DNA of 64,000 nucleotides, from assembly GCA_013400115.1 (NCBI GenBank), contig VXBP01003586.1:1-64000 (forward strand), given 5' to 3'. Position 1 is the first letter of the stretch. Every line of letters begins with the position of its first letter. This DNA is from Rhinopomastus cyanomelas. Taxonomy: Eukaryota > Chordata > Aves > Bucerotiformes > Rhinopomastidae. The position numbers and the translations under genes are program-made. The notes beneath the pieces are model-generated. The model saw nothing but the letters and a program-made list of their open reading frames with translations. It was not told the origin of the DNA and ran no database searches. This document shows positions 34,440 through 48,009 of the stretch, piece after piece.

Positions 34440-36040
34440 TGCACTGAGCCCAGTTCCACTTTCCTGCGGCAATGCGGCAGAACTCAGAAATATCACTCCC
34501 TTCTGCCTTAGGCTAAACCACACTAAAGAATCCTCTGTTTGAGTTTCCTGTTCTACCACAAGCCCCAGAGCCACAGCTGACAGTGGCTTGTCCAGTAATA
34601 TCCACGTGCAAATGTAATATTACTGGGCAGCTAATGCCTTTTCCTTCAATTTTTACCTATCTGCAATTTATGCTTCACCCAAAGCGGCAAAGCCAAGACA
34701 TACATACAATCAAGGTCCACAAACTGAGTTGGAAATAGTTAACTGAAATACTTCGGTACTACAGAGATACTAAGGACAAAAATACGTCAGCCTTCCAGAG
34801 GAAAAAGGAAAATGATCCGAGTAAGGAAGCAAGAGGTGGCTTTCAAAGTTTTGGCTTTTTTGGCACCAGTGTATCCCACACACGTGAAGATGTCCTTGAG
34901 TTACTTACACACAAGGTGTCGGTCACTTTTAATACGTTATATCCACAGTTCTTGTACTTCCAGAAGCTTTTTTTATCATTCACAATACTTGGATTTGTTG
35001 TCATTGACAATATAAGGCTATTTAGCCACAAATACTCAGAGGTGGCTCAGAGACCCTGTGAGACTTTCACCAAAAATCTCCATCTTGCTTTGAGCCATGT
35101 TGGATTTAACTATTTCAATACCCACTTTCACCAGGAAGGGATGCACTAAAGTTTCACAGTCTGCAGGGAGACGCAGCTACACTGAGAGGGCCGCACCAAG
35201 AGTTTGCTCTTTCTGCATTTGATATGCTGCTTTACCCAGTCTACCTGTTAAAGATCATGTGAAGATGCCACTTATTCGACTGAAAAAATGCACAGCACAA
35301 GGCAGCCCTACACTACAAGTGTACTGAATTTATTTTAAGTTCCTGAAGCAATTTTCAGAGTTTTGGTTGGTTTGATTCAGCCATTAGTTCTTTCTCCCTC
35401 GTAAAACAGAAGGAATCAAGCAGAAAGTTACTGCATCACACCCTGTACTCTGCCTGTATGATTATCTATAAATTCAGTGAGTTGGGCATTTTTTTTATTT
35501 TGACAAGTATCTCACTTCATTCTAGATGTCTGCAAACAACTTACTTTTCAAAGCTTAAAATCCTTGAAAAGCCAGAAGCACTTTGGAGAGTTTCCCTACT
35601 CCTCCAAATACTGGATTAAGCTACTTTTATGCAACAGACCTTGATGACTGGGGAAAAAAAGAAGCATAATTTATGCTTGAGTAAGACAAACAGTGTAAAC
35701 AGTAAACATTCCTGACAAGAGCAGGACTATTCCCAAATAAGCATGCACCAATGCACCAAACTGGAGTGGAAAAGGAGACCCCAGCTTCAGCTTTTGTACA
35801 AAGGCTAGTAACCATCCCTAGTCCTTCCCACAGCAGAGGAAAGCATGAGAACTGGAAAGACGTGAAGTCAAATGCCAGCCCAAACGATTTGAGATGAGTC
35901 AACATTTCAGCTGCCACTGAGTATGGGAGATTTAATCTGTAAGCAAATGTAAGGAAGCAAGCACAATCCAGCTTCAGTAGATGACTGCAGACAGTCAGCT
36001 TCTCATGGTTGGGACCAAAGAACGTATTTTATTAGCTCTG

Positions 36041-36102
36041 ATCATACAGCGCCTAACACCTAAGGGGCCCCAGGCTGTCCTACATACAGTAGTGCTATAA
36101 CA
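36041..36102 (+). repeat. Probable ancient L2/MIR-type 3' fragment
   Basis: ATCATACAGCGCCTAACACC, TAAGGGGCCCCAGGCTG and CATACAGTAGTGCTATAACA resemble the tail TACAGCGCCTAGCACAATGGGGCCC ... CTAGGCACTACYGTAATA seen in old L2-mobilised elements of reptiles and birds. The order fits and the remnant is diverged. A plus-strand CR1 scrap lies about 120 bp downstream and seems unrelated. Confidence 0.45.
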
Positions 36103-36224
36103 GGCCAATTCTCAGTGATAAACAGCCCAGCAGCTGTTTGTCACTACCAGAAGCACTGACAAGAGTATGTATTGTTATAGACTCAACAGTTAGAGTCACT
36201 AAAAATGAACTAGAGGAGTCATAG

Positions 36225-36309
36225 GGTTTAGTTTAGGGCAAGGAGCGTGGGGTTGGACTTGATAATCTTTATGGGTCCTTTCCAACTTAAGACATTCTGT
36301 GATTCTACG
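36225..36309 (+). mobile_element. CR1 LINE, short 3' tail, older subfamily
   Basis: GGGGTTGGACTTGATAATCT, TTATGGGTCCTTTCCAACTT and AAGACATTCTGTGATTCTAC form a CR1 3' end of the GGTTGGACTTGATGATC / TTCCAAC type, with two octamers at the end. Only about 85 bp remains. It differs from the GATTGGACTAGATGATC type that dominates the window. Confidence 0.85.
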
Positions 36310-38004
36310 CAGGGCATCAGCAGCCAGTAGAGGTGATGGACCAGACTGTTAGGAGGTTAGGAAGGTTTTGTAAGTCTTTCTGCTCAGCAGCCACACTGGT
36401 ACATGGGACAGCACTGAAACAGCCCCAGCTGCAGCAGAATGGCACAGACGTTGGATTCTGGCTCCTGCTTCCTATACAGCAAGTGTTTTGGTTTGTAACC
36501 CTCATTAATGCTGTTCTTTCTTAAAATCCCTCCAGGAAAAAGTAGACATGACGTTTCTACTCTTTCTGCACTGTGAATGAAAGCACATGAAAAGTTTTGC
36601 ATACACTTTTAATTTCAAAAGCTCCTGCATTGCCACTTGCATGTCAGTCTTAGTAAAGACATCGTGCACTCTGCATCAACGTGCCAAAGCTCTGCCCATC
36701 CCAACACACCACAGATCTCTCTTGGAAGTACTTCTGTGGGCAGTAATTTCCTTCCAAACACATTAAGTGACCATATTTGCTTTTTTGTCTTCATAAGCTT
36801 TATCTCTGTCCTACTCATTCTCGATGAATTAATCTCACACTGAATAACTATCTACCCTGTTGTTTGGATATGCGTGGACCTACACACACAAAACAGGGTT
36901 GCTAAGTGGTGTCTTCAGCAGATGATTTCACTTCCTTAACTGTGTGTAGCTAGATTTAAAAAGAGGAATCAGATGTCACAAATAAGGCAAATCACAGCAA
37001 AAGTTGGAAATGACTCAAAACGAGAATGCCTTGAGTTAGGTGCCAGAGTAAGGTTCAGACGTCACACTGCCACAAATCCTGGGTGAATGCTTTGCCTCAC
37101 AGTGTCAGTGCAGACAGCAGGTTAAATGAAAGTGCACAAGAGGACACGGGTAGGCAAAAAGTACCCTCCAGGCATACAGTGCTTACGGCAGTAAATACCT
37201 GGAATAAAATACAGGTGCCTGGAATACTCATGGGGAATGAGCTGTACCCTTGCTTGATGTGAGATGCTACTCAGTGCAACAGATCACAGAGTTCAGGTTT
37301 TAACAAGCAAAGAACACGTTTGATATGGAGAGCATCATTCAGCATGCCACAGTTGCCATTATATGTAAATCTAACAGTAATTCTATTAGACACAGTGGAA
37401 TAACACCAGCTTTAAAATGGTGAGATTCAGAAGAGCTTTGTTTTCCATTAACAATAACTGCAAATGGCACTAATGAGGAAGGTTTTGTCTGAGTAGCAAA
37501 AAACCAACCTCCTAAGAAATTCCCCATCTAAACATTACATCTTCCTCAAACTTAAAAATGCATTCCATACTCATTTATTTTAATTACTCATAAGCAACAG
37601 GGGGGAAACCACTCACATCTTAGTAATTTAACCCCAAATTTCAGAAGTACAGATGAGTTACAAAGACCTCCATGACATGGCTCAGGATGGAAATGCTGAC
37701 AAGCTGTTTGGTCTAACGATGCAATAGAGGAATTGCATTTGCCTCACAAACTGTTCAAATCTGGACAGAGACAGATGGAGCAAGCATATCAAATGCTTGC
37801 ATTTCCAGGGGAAAATGTGAAATAGTTAAACCATAATTACAAAATCAATTTAGGAAACATAAAAGCTACCAAGGTGTGAATCCTGTAGTACAACAAAGGT
37901 CTCAAATGCTTAAGGATCAACACTACAATTTATTTGTGCAGATATTCTGAAGATGTGTACAACATATAATAGATGTTTGTACCCAGCTGCTCCACATCTC
38001 ATGA

Positions 38005-38085
38005 AAAGAGAGATAAGTGTCATTGTCCAACTACACAATCAAGATTTAAATGCAGGCTTCAAACTCTGTCTCTGATTCCATCCCT
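38005..38085 (-). repeat. Possible ancient MIR-like fragment
   Basis: GAGAGATAAGTGTCATTGTC, CAACTACACAATCAAGATTT and AAATGCAGGCTTCAAACTCT loosely follow the reverse complement of a MIR core (GAGGTTAAGTGACTTGTCCAAGGTCACACAG, then GATTTGAACCCAGG). Weak and diverged. Confidence 0.28.
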
Positions 38086-41000
38086 TTCTTGGATTCTAGG
38101 ACCATAATTTAACTCCCTAAGGCCCAAAATTAATGCTAAGTAACCCTGCACAAACCCTCTCATGTATCAAGATTTATCTTTTGCAGCACAGAATTTAACC
38201 TAATGCTACCTTCCTTTTGTCCATTGGGATAGCAAAACCTCAGCCACTCATAGATCTTCTGTCTCCTCCCAAGTGTTGAGCAGGCACAAGTTCACCATCT
38301 CATCTCTATGCAACTGCCCATCACTGTCATTGGGAAGACTTGAACCCTGGAACACACCCTGGCTGCTCCATCACAGACAGCTATTCAGGCAAAGCAGGAG
38401 CTGGAGCCACCCTCAGCTGACCCTAGCACAAGACAGGCTCTTCATTTGGTCAAATACTGTACTGAGAAAAAAATCAGACAAATTCGAGTCTGCCCCTTTT
38501 ACAAAGCGAACCTAAACTTACTTTTCTGTATCTACTGGGCAACTATGAAGCCATGTTAATGAACTGCATATCTCAGTCCACAAATCTGTAACACTATCCT
38601 CCTTCTTGTCACTGCATTCAAGTGACAGAGAACCAAGAAAAAATAAGCAAAATCTTCCTCTCATTCTAACCCTCCTTCAGCTACTATGAATGTTACCCTT
38701 GCATATGCCTCAAAGAATTGACCCTCTTCTTCCTGTCCTTGGCTGTGCAATGAATATCCTTGGTGAAAGCTACACAAGGGAGCAGATGCTGTTGGGCTCA
38801 AAAATTCCTTTTCCCGAAATGAGGGTTTTCTGAAGAAGTAGGTTGCAGTAACAGAAGAAAGACTTGCATCAGGTGACATCAAGGCACTGCTTTGTGTCTA
38901 CCAGCTGGCTGGGGATGAGGTAGGCCTTAGAACAAAGAGGAGAGAAGCACATGCAGACAAGCAATGAGGGGGTCCCATTTACAAGCCAACATACAGCTAG
39001 CTATCAGCTGGCTCACAGATGTCATGGCAGCACAGACAGTACCACACGCTGGACGGGATCGTGTGGGTCTTCTAAACTGTCCCCTTGAAACGGGCAGAAA
39101 AGCCTTTCTCTGGTTCCCCTGGCTCAGCATGTAGGATGAATCTCACAGCCGCTGAGGAGAGACTTACTGAGATGCTCAAAAATATGTTTCATAGATTCTG
39201 ACTTTAAATCCAGAACGACTGCAGTGATATCTCATCTGACTTTGCTTCTGAAAGAATACAGCACATAAATACCAGAAACCTCTCAACTGCTTCCAGCAGA
39301 TCTTTTAGAAAGCCTCCCTACCCATGTGAGACATCAAGTGATGGAGAGAGAGCAGCGTTCCTTGATGACATGTTCTTATGGCTAACACCCACACATACAC
39401 CTCTGCTAAAACCCTGTGCAGTCACCTTCTGCTTGAATTTGTCTGGCTTTGGTTTCCAGACACTTGATCATGCCATGTCTTAGACACCTGAATTGAAGAT
39501 TTCTCTACCCTCAAAATCATTCCCTGTGTGGGTAATTCTAGTTGTCACACCATTCAGAAACATGCTAGATGTTCTCACCTCCACCATAATAACTTAACAA
39601 ATAGATGTAGTCAGTTTTTTCAAAGAAGGTGTTTGCAGAAGAAAATGGACCTCTGCATAATTTAAACTAGGAGGAAAAAGATATTTTGGAAGAAAGGTTT
39701 AGAGATGTCGTTTAATTAATTTGACAAAACCTACAAGTGTCCTTTTTTTCCGAAGTCGGGTTCTTTTCTTTCCCTTTTCCCTAATTTTTCCACGGCTTTT
39801 CGGTAGTGAAAACAAAAAGAGAGAGGAAGCTAGATGGAAATAATATTTAAAATCCAAACACTTAATTATAAACCCACAAAACTTAAAGCTTTCTGTTGAC
39901 ATTTGCAAACTCATAGTAGTGTGAAGACTGAAATCACAAACGTTCCCTCTTCTCTTTGTTTAGGCAACTTGGTATATCGGCAGGTTTTAGACTCCTGTGA
40001 AAACTATATTATTGACATTAAAATACACCCAAAATATTTTTGAAGGTGCACTCTCCTCTTTCACACATCTTCTGTGATGCTCCTTACCTCCCCATTAGAA
40101 GGTCTTCCTTGTATTTTCATGTTTTCTGAGCCTTTACAGTAAATTCTGTTGTTGGTTTAAGACAGAAAGGATGAAGTTAAAATGCCACTGAAGGATAAAT
40201 GTAAATAGAAAAACAGTAATATGCCACATAAATGTATTATTTCTAGCTGTATTACAAGATGACCTTCTTTGCAATATGTCACATTCATTGTCTGTTACAG
40301 TGGCTGTTTGATATCTGTTAATTCTGTAGTAATTTCTTAATAATATCAAACCATGTGCATTACATAGTACATATATTATCTCGTATATTGAAATACCTTC
40401 TCATTGCAGCATTTCCTAACCCCTATATCATCATCTGAAAACATTTAAACAATTTTTCCCTCATATTTTAAAGTCGGGCTGACAAATGCAGAAGATGGAT
40501 TCTTGCAGGAAAAGAGAGAATACCAACGAGTGAGCTTTTTATCTATGACACTGCATTTTCATGTTTTCATTGTTCACAGGGCTAATACAGCCTGGGGAAA
40601 ACAGTATTGATTCAAAATACTCTTGATTCTCAATAGTGGCACATTCTTTTTTCCAAGTATCCGCTCTTTTAAATATGAACATATTTTAAATTAAATTATA
40701 TATTAAATACGAGTAGTAACAGAAAGCCAATCAGGATAAGAGAGCATTTTTCCTGTTTCCTCAACCAGCATAATTGTCTTTTCTTTCAGAAAAAATCCCA
40801 ACAAACCAACACCTTCCTGCTAACAGTAACAGGAAGAAGAGAGCTTGATTTTCCAATCCAAAATTAAAATTGAAGACCAGAAAGTAAACGGATGGACTAA
40901 ATAAGAAGTCACACAAGTCACCTTCTGAACCACACACACGTTTTTCTGTCTAATTTAGAACAGAGGTTGCCAATGATGTTCTTGTGGTTGCAACCACTCC

Positions 41001-41221
41001 ATTACAAGAGACAAGTAAGCGGTTCTTTTATTTGCAATGTCTTTGTGTTTTGCTGTCCAAAGTCACTCAGGTGACTTTGAACACATCCTCACAACAGCAG
41101 ATCAACCAGAAAAGATCAGGAATGCATCATTATTCCGTATCACTCCATTTTACTGCTCTGATGGGATAAAGTTATCGAATGAGGAAAAACAGATAAACGA
41201 AAAAAGCCACGCAAAATGAAC

Positions 41222-41246
41222 CAAAAAAACAAAACAAAACAAAACA
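41222..41246 (+). repeat. (AAAAC)n microsatellite
   Basis: CAAAAAAACAAAACAAAACA then AAACA shows about four AAAAC units, a short simple repeat. Confidence 0.75.
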
Positions 41247-44200
41247 GAGCCATTCCAGGACACAGAAGGTTTGTTTCTTTCTATTTTATTTTTTTAAATA
41301 TACTTAGCTCTTGTACTTTCACAAGCAAAATGAGTCACTGCAGGAAATGAAGCATTATGCAACCTCATGACATTTTGAAGCTACAGCTGTTTCAACAGAC
41401 AAGATTTTTAGCCCTTAATGTATAGTAGCACTTGAAGCTGACAGCATGTATTGAGTGAAGACGGGCTTGACCCTTTGCTCAGCAGCTTCGAAGTTGTGAG
41501 TCATACGGCTCAGAAAGAAATCACGAAATCTTTGGAAATAGAAATGCAACAGAACCATTGTGCTTCTGTAAAAATGCATATTTATCACTGTGCCACACTA
41601 CACAACCACGCCACACAAACGAGCCTGAAAATTTTAACTGCGCTTTTCAAAGAGAACTGCAAAGAACCAGTAAGCTGCAGCCCTGGACAGCAGGACTCAC
41701 TGAACTGAGTGGAGCCGGTTCTGCTACCACTGCCATCGTGTGCAGCATGGGCTGGCTCTGGGCTGGGCTCTTCTCATCTCCCACAGGTAAAACCAGGCCA
41801 GGAGCAGGTGGTATGTGCATGGGAGATCTGCATGACTCCAAGAAGGCTGTACCTAGAACGCTACTTGAGAACATCTACATAAACTGCTTGGTCAAAGAAC
41901 ACCAGCTACAAATCACAGCTGCCAATAACTGTACTGCCGTCAATCTTCTTTAACAACCGCCTCATTTACCAAATACAGAATACTCTTTATCTCTTACCAA
42001 ACCTTTTGTAATAGCTTCAGTGACAGCTCCCACCTCTCAGAGCTTCAGCCAGGACAATGAATCAATCTCTCCAAACAAAATAAATACCTGCAGGTATTGC
42101 TGAACAGCTGTACCAAAGGTAGTAGCTACTACAAGCACCATCTTATGTCCGCTATAACTAAGGAAGAACAGGGAAATGCATTTGAACTACCTGGACAAAA
42201 TGTAATCAAAATGGAGAAAAGAACCTCTCAATAAACAAAAACAAAGAGCATAAAAAAACCATGAAGGACTAGGGAAAAAGGTTGAGGATACTCTCTAGGA
42301 AAAACTGAGCAATTAATGGTTCCAATGAAGGAAAGGGGGCAATAATTGAAAGGAAACAAACCAGAGGAAAATATAGCTCTCGGTAATACTGAAGAGGACA
42401 GAAAAAATGGCAGGAAACAAAAATAATATAAAAAATTAATTAACAGACACACCTCTATGCTCTTAGGATCTCTTGTAAATCTAAATAGTTATAACACACA
42501 TCTATGAGTGACACAGTATCGTTTAGTTTGGACTTTGAAGCAACTTAGGGAAAACTACCAAAACCAAGCAAAACAAAATGTTCCAGCAATAAAACGAAGA
42601 AAAGTCACTGTAATGGAATACACTTTGGAAAGATTCAACCAATTCAGAAGCAGACTTGAATATGGAAAAAGAAATCTTCTCTTTATGGTCACATGCGCGG
42701 CTCAATCCAAATCTTTTGCTCACTGTTATGGGAAAGATGGACTTTGATTTGGCAACCAACTTCTTTCCAATAAAGAGCCATTGGTTAGTTATCTCACAAA
42801 GTACTTTAGTTCCAACAGATCCCAAGTAATTAATGATTGCTCTAAGAGATGCAAGAAGACTGAATACTAAAGGATTCAATGCTCTGTCTTCATTTAGACG
42901 GATATTTTAATTCAACAAATCCATGCAAAAAATGATAAAGTCTAAAAGAACTGTTTTGCAGACAGACAATGAATGATAAAATGTTCTCCAAAAGGACTGG
43001 CTTGCCACACATGCAAGGGCCAGATGACCTTGTCTGGTGACACCCCATCCTTAATTTTCCTATCTACAGCTGGTGTGATACTTTCCAGTATCTACAGACT
43101 CTAAGGAGTTAACTACATGATGTTTTTTTCCTATTCAAAACTCCATGCAGCCCCTCTCTTTACCCAGAACATCTCGTGCATTGTGCTAGCACACGATTAG
43201 ACTATTCAGAAATTCTTATCATTCAACCTTTTTTTTGTCATTGGTTCTAAGCTTCTGGCTAGGAAAGTGTTACTGTGAAATAACCCAAGCGCCTTGCTTA
43301 TAATTTCTTTGTCTCTTCAGCCATAGGGTGGCACAAGCTGAAGCAGAATATGTACCCTTCTATTTCTGACATTCTTAAAAACATGAAAGGTGGCTTCATT
43401 ACTCTCTTCCTCAGATACAGAAATAGTATTGGGCTAGACTATTAAAGTCAGAGGGCTGCTGAAGTCCAAAGCAACACATTGATTTTGGCCAGTGGAGGGA
43501 GCAGGTCTATTGTTCCTTTATCACCTTCAATAGGTGATAAAATCTTTTCATTCTGGAAGAATGCTGCTATCAAATGTGCATCAGCTTCTTCTGGCTGAAA
43601 CGTGTATTTGCATCTAAAAGATACTCTTCCTAAATGTCATTTGTAATTTTTCACAGTAATCAAATAACAGGGCTAGGAATGACTTGGACTTTTAAATGCT
43701 ACACGTGAGTGCTTGTGGCTACCAATACCACAAAGTTAACCCATCTGTAATTCATGATACAGAAAACCACTGCAAGCCTCTATGCCCCCAGAAAAGCTCA
43801 GCGAATAAGCTAATACAACAGCACTGGCAGGGAAGTGTCTGGCATAGAGGCAGATTATGTCTCCATCTCAGCTTGGCTGGCCTCTAATTTTGACCTACGT
43901 GATCTTGCTCCTGGGTCAGATGTCCACATAAAGAACAATCTAGACTGTAAGGTCTGGTTCAAGCCAGAAAAAAAGGGAAGCTCTCTATGAAAACAAAACT
44001 GTGGAGAATTAATTCTTTGCAGACCCCACCAGCCCAGCTTTGTCCTACAAAGACAGAAAGTTTGCTTACACTTACACTCAGGAAGAGCGAACTGAGTAGC
44101 AAAATGTTAGCAAAAGAAAGGGCATGCATGTAATTTGTTTCTCGGGTGGAAGAAGCCAAAGCTCTAAAAGACTATGGTATCTCCTTGCTGGAAGACACAA

Positions 44201-45002
44201 ACAGTGTTATTCAATAAAAGATGTTGTCATCATGGAGATTTTGCCACCACACACAGCCATCCTTCCAATTTCAGTAAGTCTCATAAATAAAATTAACAAA
44301 ACAGTCTCTCTCCCTAGTGGATCATTTTTTATCGTAGCCAAATTTCTTAACAAGTAGCAATTACCAAGCCATGTTGCCTGCAAGTGCACCCAACAGTCAC
44401 AGACTACAGGATGACATATTACATCCATGAATACCTCACAATTGAAATACATTTTCCCTATGGGCCTACATCACTGCTTGATTTAATTTCTCCTGACATT
44501 TGGCCTGCAGCTTCTTTAAAGAAATGAACTTAGGATGGCTTTGCTGACAGCAAAGGACAAACCATGGCTATATACTACTTCAGTCATGCTCACCACCCTT
44601 TTAAAACACTAATCCTGCATAAACTGCAGGACAGCCACTGAGGTCTATTAGTCAGAGTTAAGCTTCTGCTGTTTGAGGATGAGCTACAGGTCTGCACAGG
44701 CAGTACAAAAGTTCCAGCATAAACTGCGAAGGAATAAACGCTTTGACCAGTGACAAACATATCCGTGCGCAAGGAGATAGGCCAACGCATCAGAATTCCT
44801 ACCAGGGATTTTTACAGGCTCAATAATTCCTACTATGAATTAACTCATGCTCTGGTTTGGACTGGTATCTTTTCTCTTCTCATCCAAAATGTTCTCTAAA
44901 GATCAGGTACTTAAAAAGTGGCCATTTCAAAAGAAATCCCAAGAGAGAGATGCAACTGTAGTAACTTACCATAAATTCAGGAAGAGGAGATGGGTCAGGA
45001 AT

Positions 45003-45046
45003 TCAGAGAATCAGAGAATCATTAGGGATTGGAAGGGACCTCGAAA
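45003..45046 (-). mobile_element. CR1 LINE, 44 bp tail remnant
   Basis: TCAGAGAATCAGAGAATCAT, TAGGGATTGGAAGGGACCTC and GAAA are the octamers and final bases of a minus-strand CR1, ending abruptly at about 45,046. This is either an extreme 5' truncation or a later deletion. The bases match the young GGATTGGAAGGGACCTCGAAA type, so the insertion need not be old. Confidence 0.85.
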
Positions 45047-47220
45047 TAGTGGTTCTAATAAATCTCCTGCCTGAAGGGCAGCCAAAAAAGTCTGTATTTG
45101 TTCTCAAATTGGGTTCTATCTTTCTCTTTAACAGTATGAAACTATTATTAACTTTATGAAGTTGTGTGTCTCTCCAAATACTAAATTTCATTCCTATTAT
45201 AAGTGACACATTGACAAGTTCCGAGGGAAGTGCTCTGGCTGTGATGCTGTCATAGGAACACCACCCATGCAGATATTTCCAGTGGTTTCCCGAGAGCATA
45301 TGTGGGTTCTGTGCCCGAAGGCCACCCTACAGCTGTATGATCTCCAGCGCTGCTTAAATCCTTGGCTTCAGTATTGAGGGGAGCTAAATACATCCTCAGG
45401 AGAATTACAATGGTTTAACTCTGTGAAACTCAAGAGAACCACTTTTAATTTCATTGGCTTTATCTACACTAAAACAGATAGAAATGGTTCCTTAAGTTTT
45501 CCAAGACGGAAAATTATTGAACAATGAAAATTAGGACCAAATTAGACCTGGCCCCAGCCTCATTCCTCTGAGCACAGTTGTCTCTGAGCTCTGCACCTTC
45601 ACCTCTGAGTAGTCTAACAGTAAATGCTCCTCAACACAAATTGATCTAAGGTTGGCATTCAGTCAAGAGAACACATCAATGCCTCCATCCCAACAGGAGC
45701 GGAAAGTACTTCATCCGAGTAGACTGGACACCCAGGAACCAGTGAAACACTGCAACAAGTCAAAGCAGGAAAAAAGGCCTTCTGCTTGTGGGTACCTTAG
45801 CACTAGATGCACCCTAGACTCTCCTTGGCTGTTTTGAAGCACCTCATCCAAATACACAAACTTTTGAGACATACAAGGATCCCTAAACTCAGCTATTTCT
45901 CGTATTACTGTTTTGTCCTCCCAAGCCTCTTTTTCTTCCTTTTCTTCTAGAGCCACTTGGCCGCTCTCAGCAGTTATGGTCACACACACGTGAAAACTGG
46001 TCAGTTCAGGATTAACATCAGCCACGTTGTCACATCTTCGAGTACATGATTTTTTGAGTAAACGGCAAAACACTTAAAAGCAGATTAGATCTGCTCCAGG
46101 CACAGCAAACCAGAGAGGTCACACTTTATCGTGACCACTATTCACACTGCTCACTCTTTCAACCGCAGAACCTGCTTGTTTGTGGAAACCATGAGACAAT
46201 ATGCTGACGCCTTGAGAATCATCTCACTCCTTTTTCATGCATCGACCATACTTTTGCACCTGTTATCAGGGTGCCTTTTGTGCCCTGAGCAATCTAAGCA
46301 TGTGGAGAAACAATCACAAACAACGGAGGTCCTGTTTATCACACCAACCTTGGCCGGTAACAAATCAAATGTTCTCACTGAAAACACAAAGTGAAATGCA
46401 CTTAAACCACTACAAAGTAAAGAAATGGAAAGGTTTCCTAGATAAAAAGATCACCTACCTGAGCCTGAGTTTCACTTGATGACATTTTTATGGTTTGGGG
46501 AAAAAAAATAATTCTCTACGCTCTCAAAAGTGAAAAATTCTCAATCTAATATTTGAAAATACTTCATTTTGGAAAGGCCAAAAATGCCTTTGAAGCCTCC
46601 AGACCTGCACAGGCACTGGCCTGAATCATGCCTCTCAATAACAAACAACAGCTCCTTCCAGTTCAAATCAATGCTTTTTCAAAAAACCAATTCTTTCTGG
46701 TGAGCGCTTAGTCTCTGCTCTGTCCCTCTAGCAAACCTCATGCACGTCTCCCTTTGCCACGTTACTCTCAGGAATAATGATTTTCACTCTCCAATACAGT
46801 AACTCAAGCTCTTAGCCTTGTCCTAGGTTTCCTTTGCTGGAGGCAGTCAGAACAAAAAGACATCTCATTTGTCTTAAGACTTGCATTTTTTTCCTAGGTG
46901 TGGGACCAAAGCAAGTAATTTAGCAATCTGCTTCCAACTCATGCACTTAGGGGAGGGCACTGTCAAGCAGGCAAAGTCCCTCCATCACTGCTCTTCATGC
47001 TCAGTGGAACCATGATTTTTTTAGAAGTCTCAAACTGTAATATTTCTGTGTCAGGTTGTAAATTCAAATATATCTTGGGTTAAAACACGGTAAACAAATT
47101 TGTTTCTTAACAACATTATAAACCTGTTAAATCATGTATAAGCAGCAGAAGAGAACCTCTGCATTGTGATGGCAGAATAAGGTATTTTAGTGCCAACTCT
47201 GGTCCATTAGGTTGTAACTT

Positions 47221-47236
47221 CCTCCAGATGGCAGTC
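47221..47236 (+). promoter_or_regulatory. CTCF-like motif, near match
   Basis: CCTCCAGATGGCAGTC agrees with CCASYAGRKGGCRS at 13 of 14 positions (T for A at the third). It is weaker than the site at 16,019 and not in a CpG cluster. Its orientation is plus, so the two sites point away from each other. Confidence 0.35.
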
Positions 47237-48009
47237 CCACAAACGGTAGCATTTTTCACCTGTAGTTGAGCAGTTGTAGACACAAAGAGAAGGGAACAAA
47301 TTTCTTACCCAGGAAAAAGAAGAAACTGCGTTGTCTGTAATGTCTGTCTTCCCTACAGCATAATACAGAACCAAGTAGAGAGTATGAGATTAAGCAGCTC
47401 TTTCAGAGCTCCTTTCTATCCAAAATCCAAATAACCCCAAACCTTAAATTCTGCCATATATTTGGACAAAGAGAATCAACCATTGAACCACACTTCTCAG
47501 GGAATCCGTGCAGCGCTGTGCTAGTGCGAGACCATTCAGAACCTGAACATACACCCCGAAATGGTAACGATCAAGAGTAGTTTTTCTAAATCTCCGCCTC
47601 TGCTTCACCTGCCTGACTGGTTGCACTTTGCTATGGACCACCCTACTGCTTCACGCTAGCAAACTCAACAGACACCTCAGCTCAGACTGGACAATCACTT
47701 AAAGTTTTCACACAGAAGTTAAAAGGATTTAGGCACAGAAATCACAGAATTGAATTAGTTCTGCCACTACAACAGGGAAGTACTGCTTTGGTTAACTACA
47801 GGCACGTGTCCACCTATTGCCTTTGGCTGTGAAGGTAGACAGACGCCGATTAAAAACAGCTCACAGAAATTATTGCAGCTTGATCAAATTCTATCATTGT
47901 AGTAAATCCAGAGTAGCAAAACAAAGAGAGACTTCAGATTTTTACTGGGATACAAAGATCACAGCTTGGTCTGCCAGGTTCCAGTTGTAATATTACCTTT
48001 TCTGCCCAT

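Larger units (their letters stand above)
32426..36040. other. Unassigned non-coding sequence, 3.6 kb
   Basis: No gene or clear interspersed repeat. Overlapping frames on both strands at 32,600-33,110 have no known motif. The plus strand at about 33,410-33,530 is strongly purine-rich (AGAAAGAGAAGAGACAAATA, GGGGGAGGAAGGAAC). Short repeats at 34,277-34,295 and 34,408-34,439 are listed separately. Confidence 0.5.
36310..45002. other. Unassigned non-coding sequence, 8.7 kb without CR1
   Basis: This is the longest CR1-free stretch in the window. No gene was recognised: frames such as 41,558-41,953 (+, 131 codons) and 42,523-42,879 (-, 118 codons) lack known motifs. The plus strand at about 42,180-42,450 is rich in purines. 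A possible MIR-like fragment and a short AAAAC repeat are listed separately. Confidence 0.5.

Noticed and set aside
41690..41875. Possible exon boundary (CTCCCACAG followed by GTAAAAC)
   Set aside because: The acceptor- and donor-like sequences are back to back, leaving no exon, and the surrounding frame matches no protein.
45711..46073. 120-codon minus-strand frame as a possible exon
   Set aside because: No recognisable domain, no convincing splice sites and no codon bias seen by eye.
47741..47760. AATCACAGAATTGAATTAGT resembling a CR1 end
   Set aside because: A single octamer-like match without adjoining CR1 sequence.
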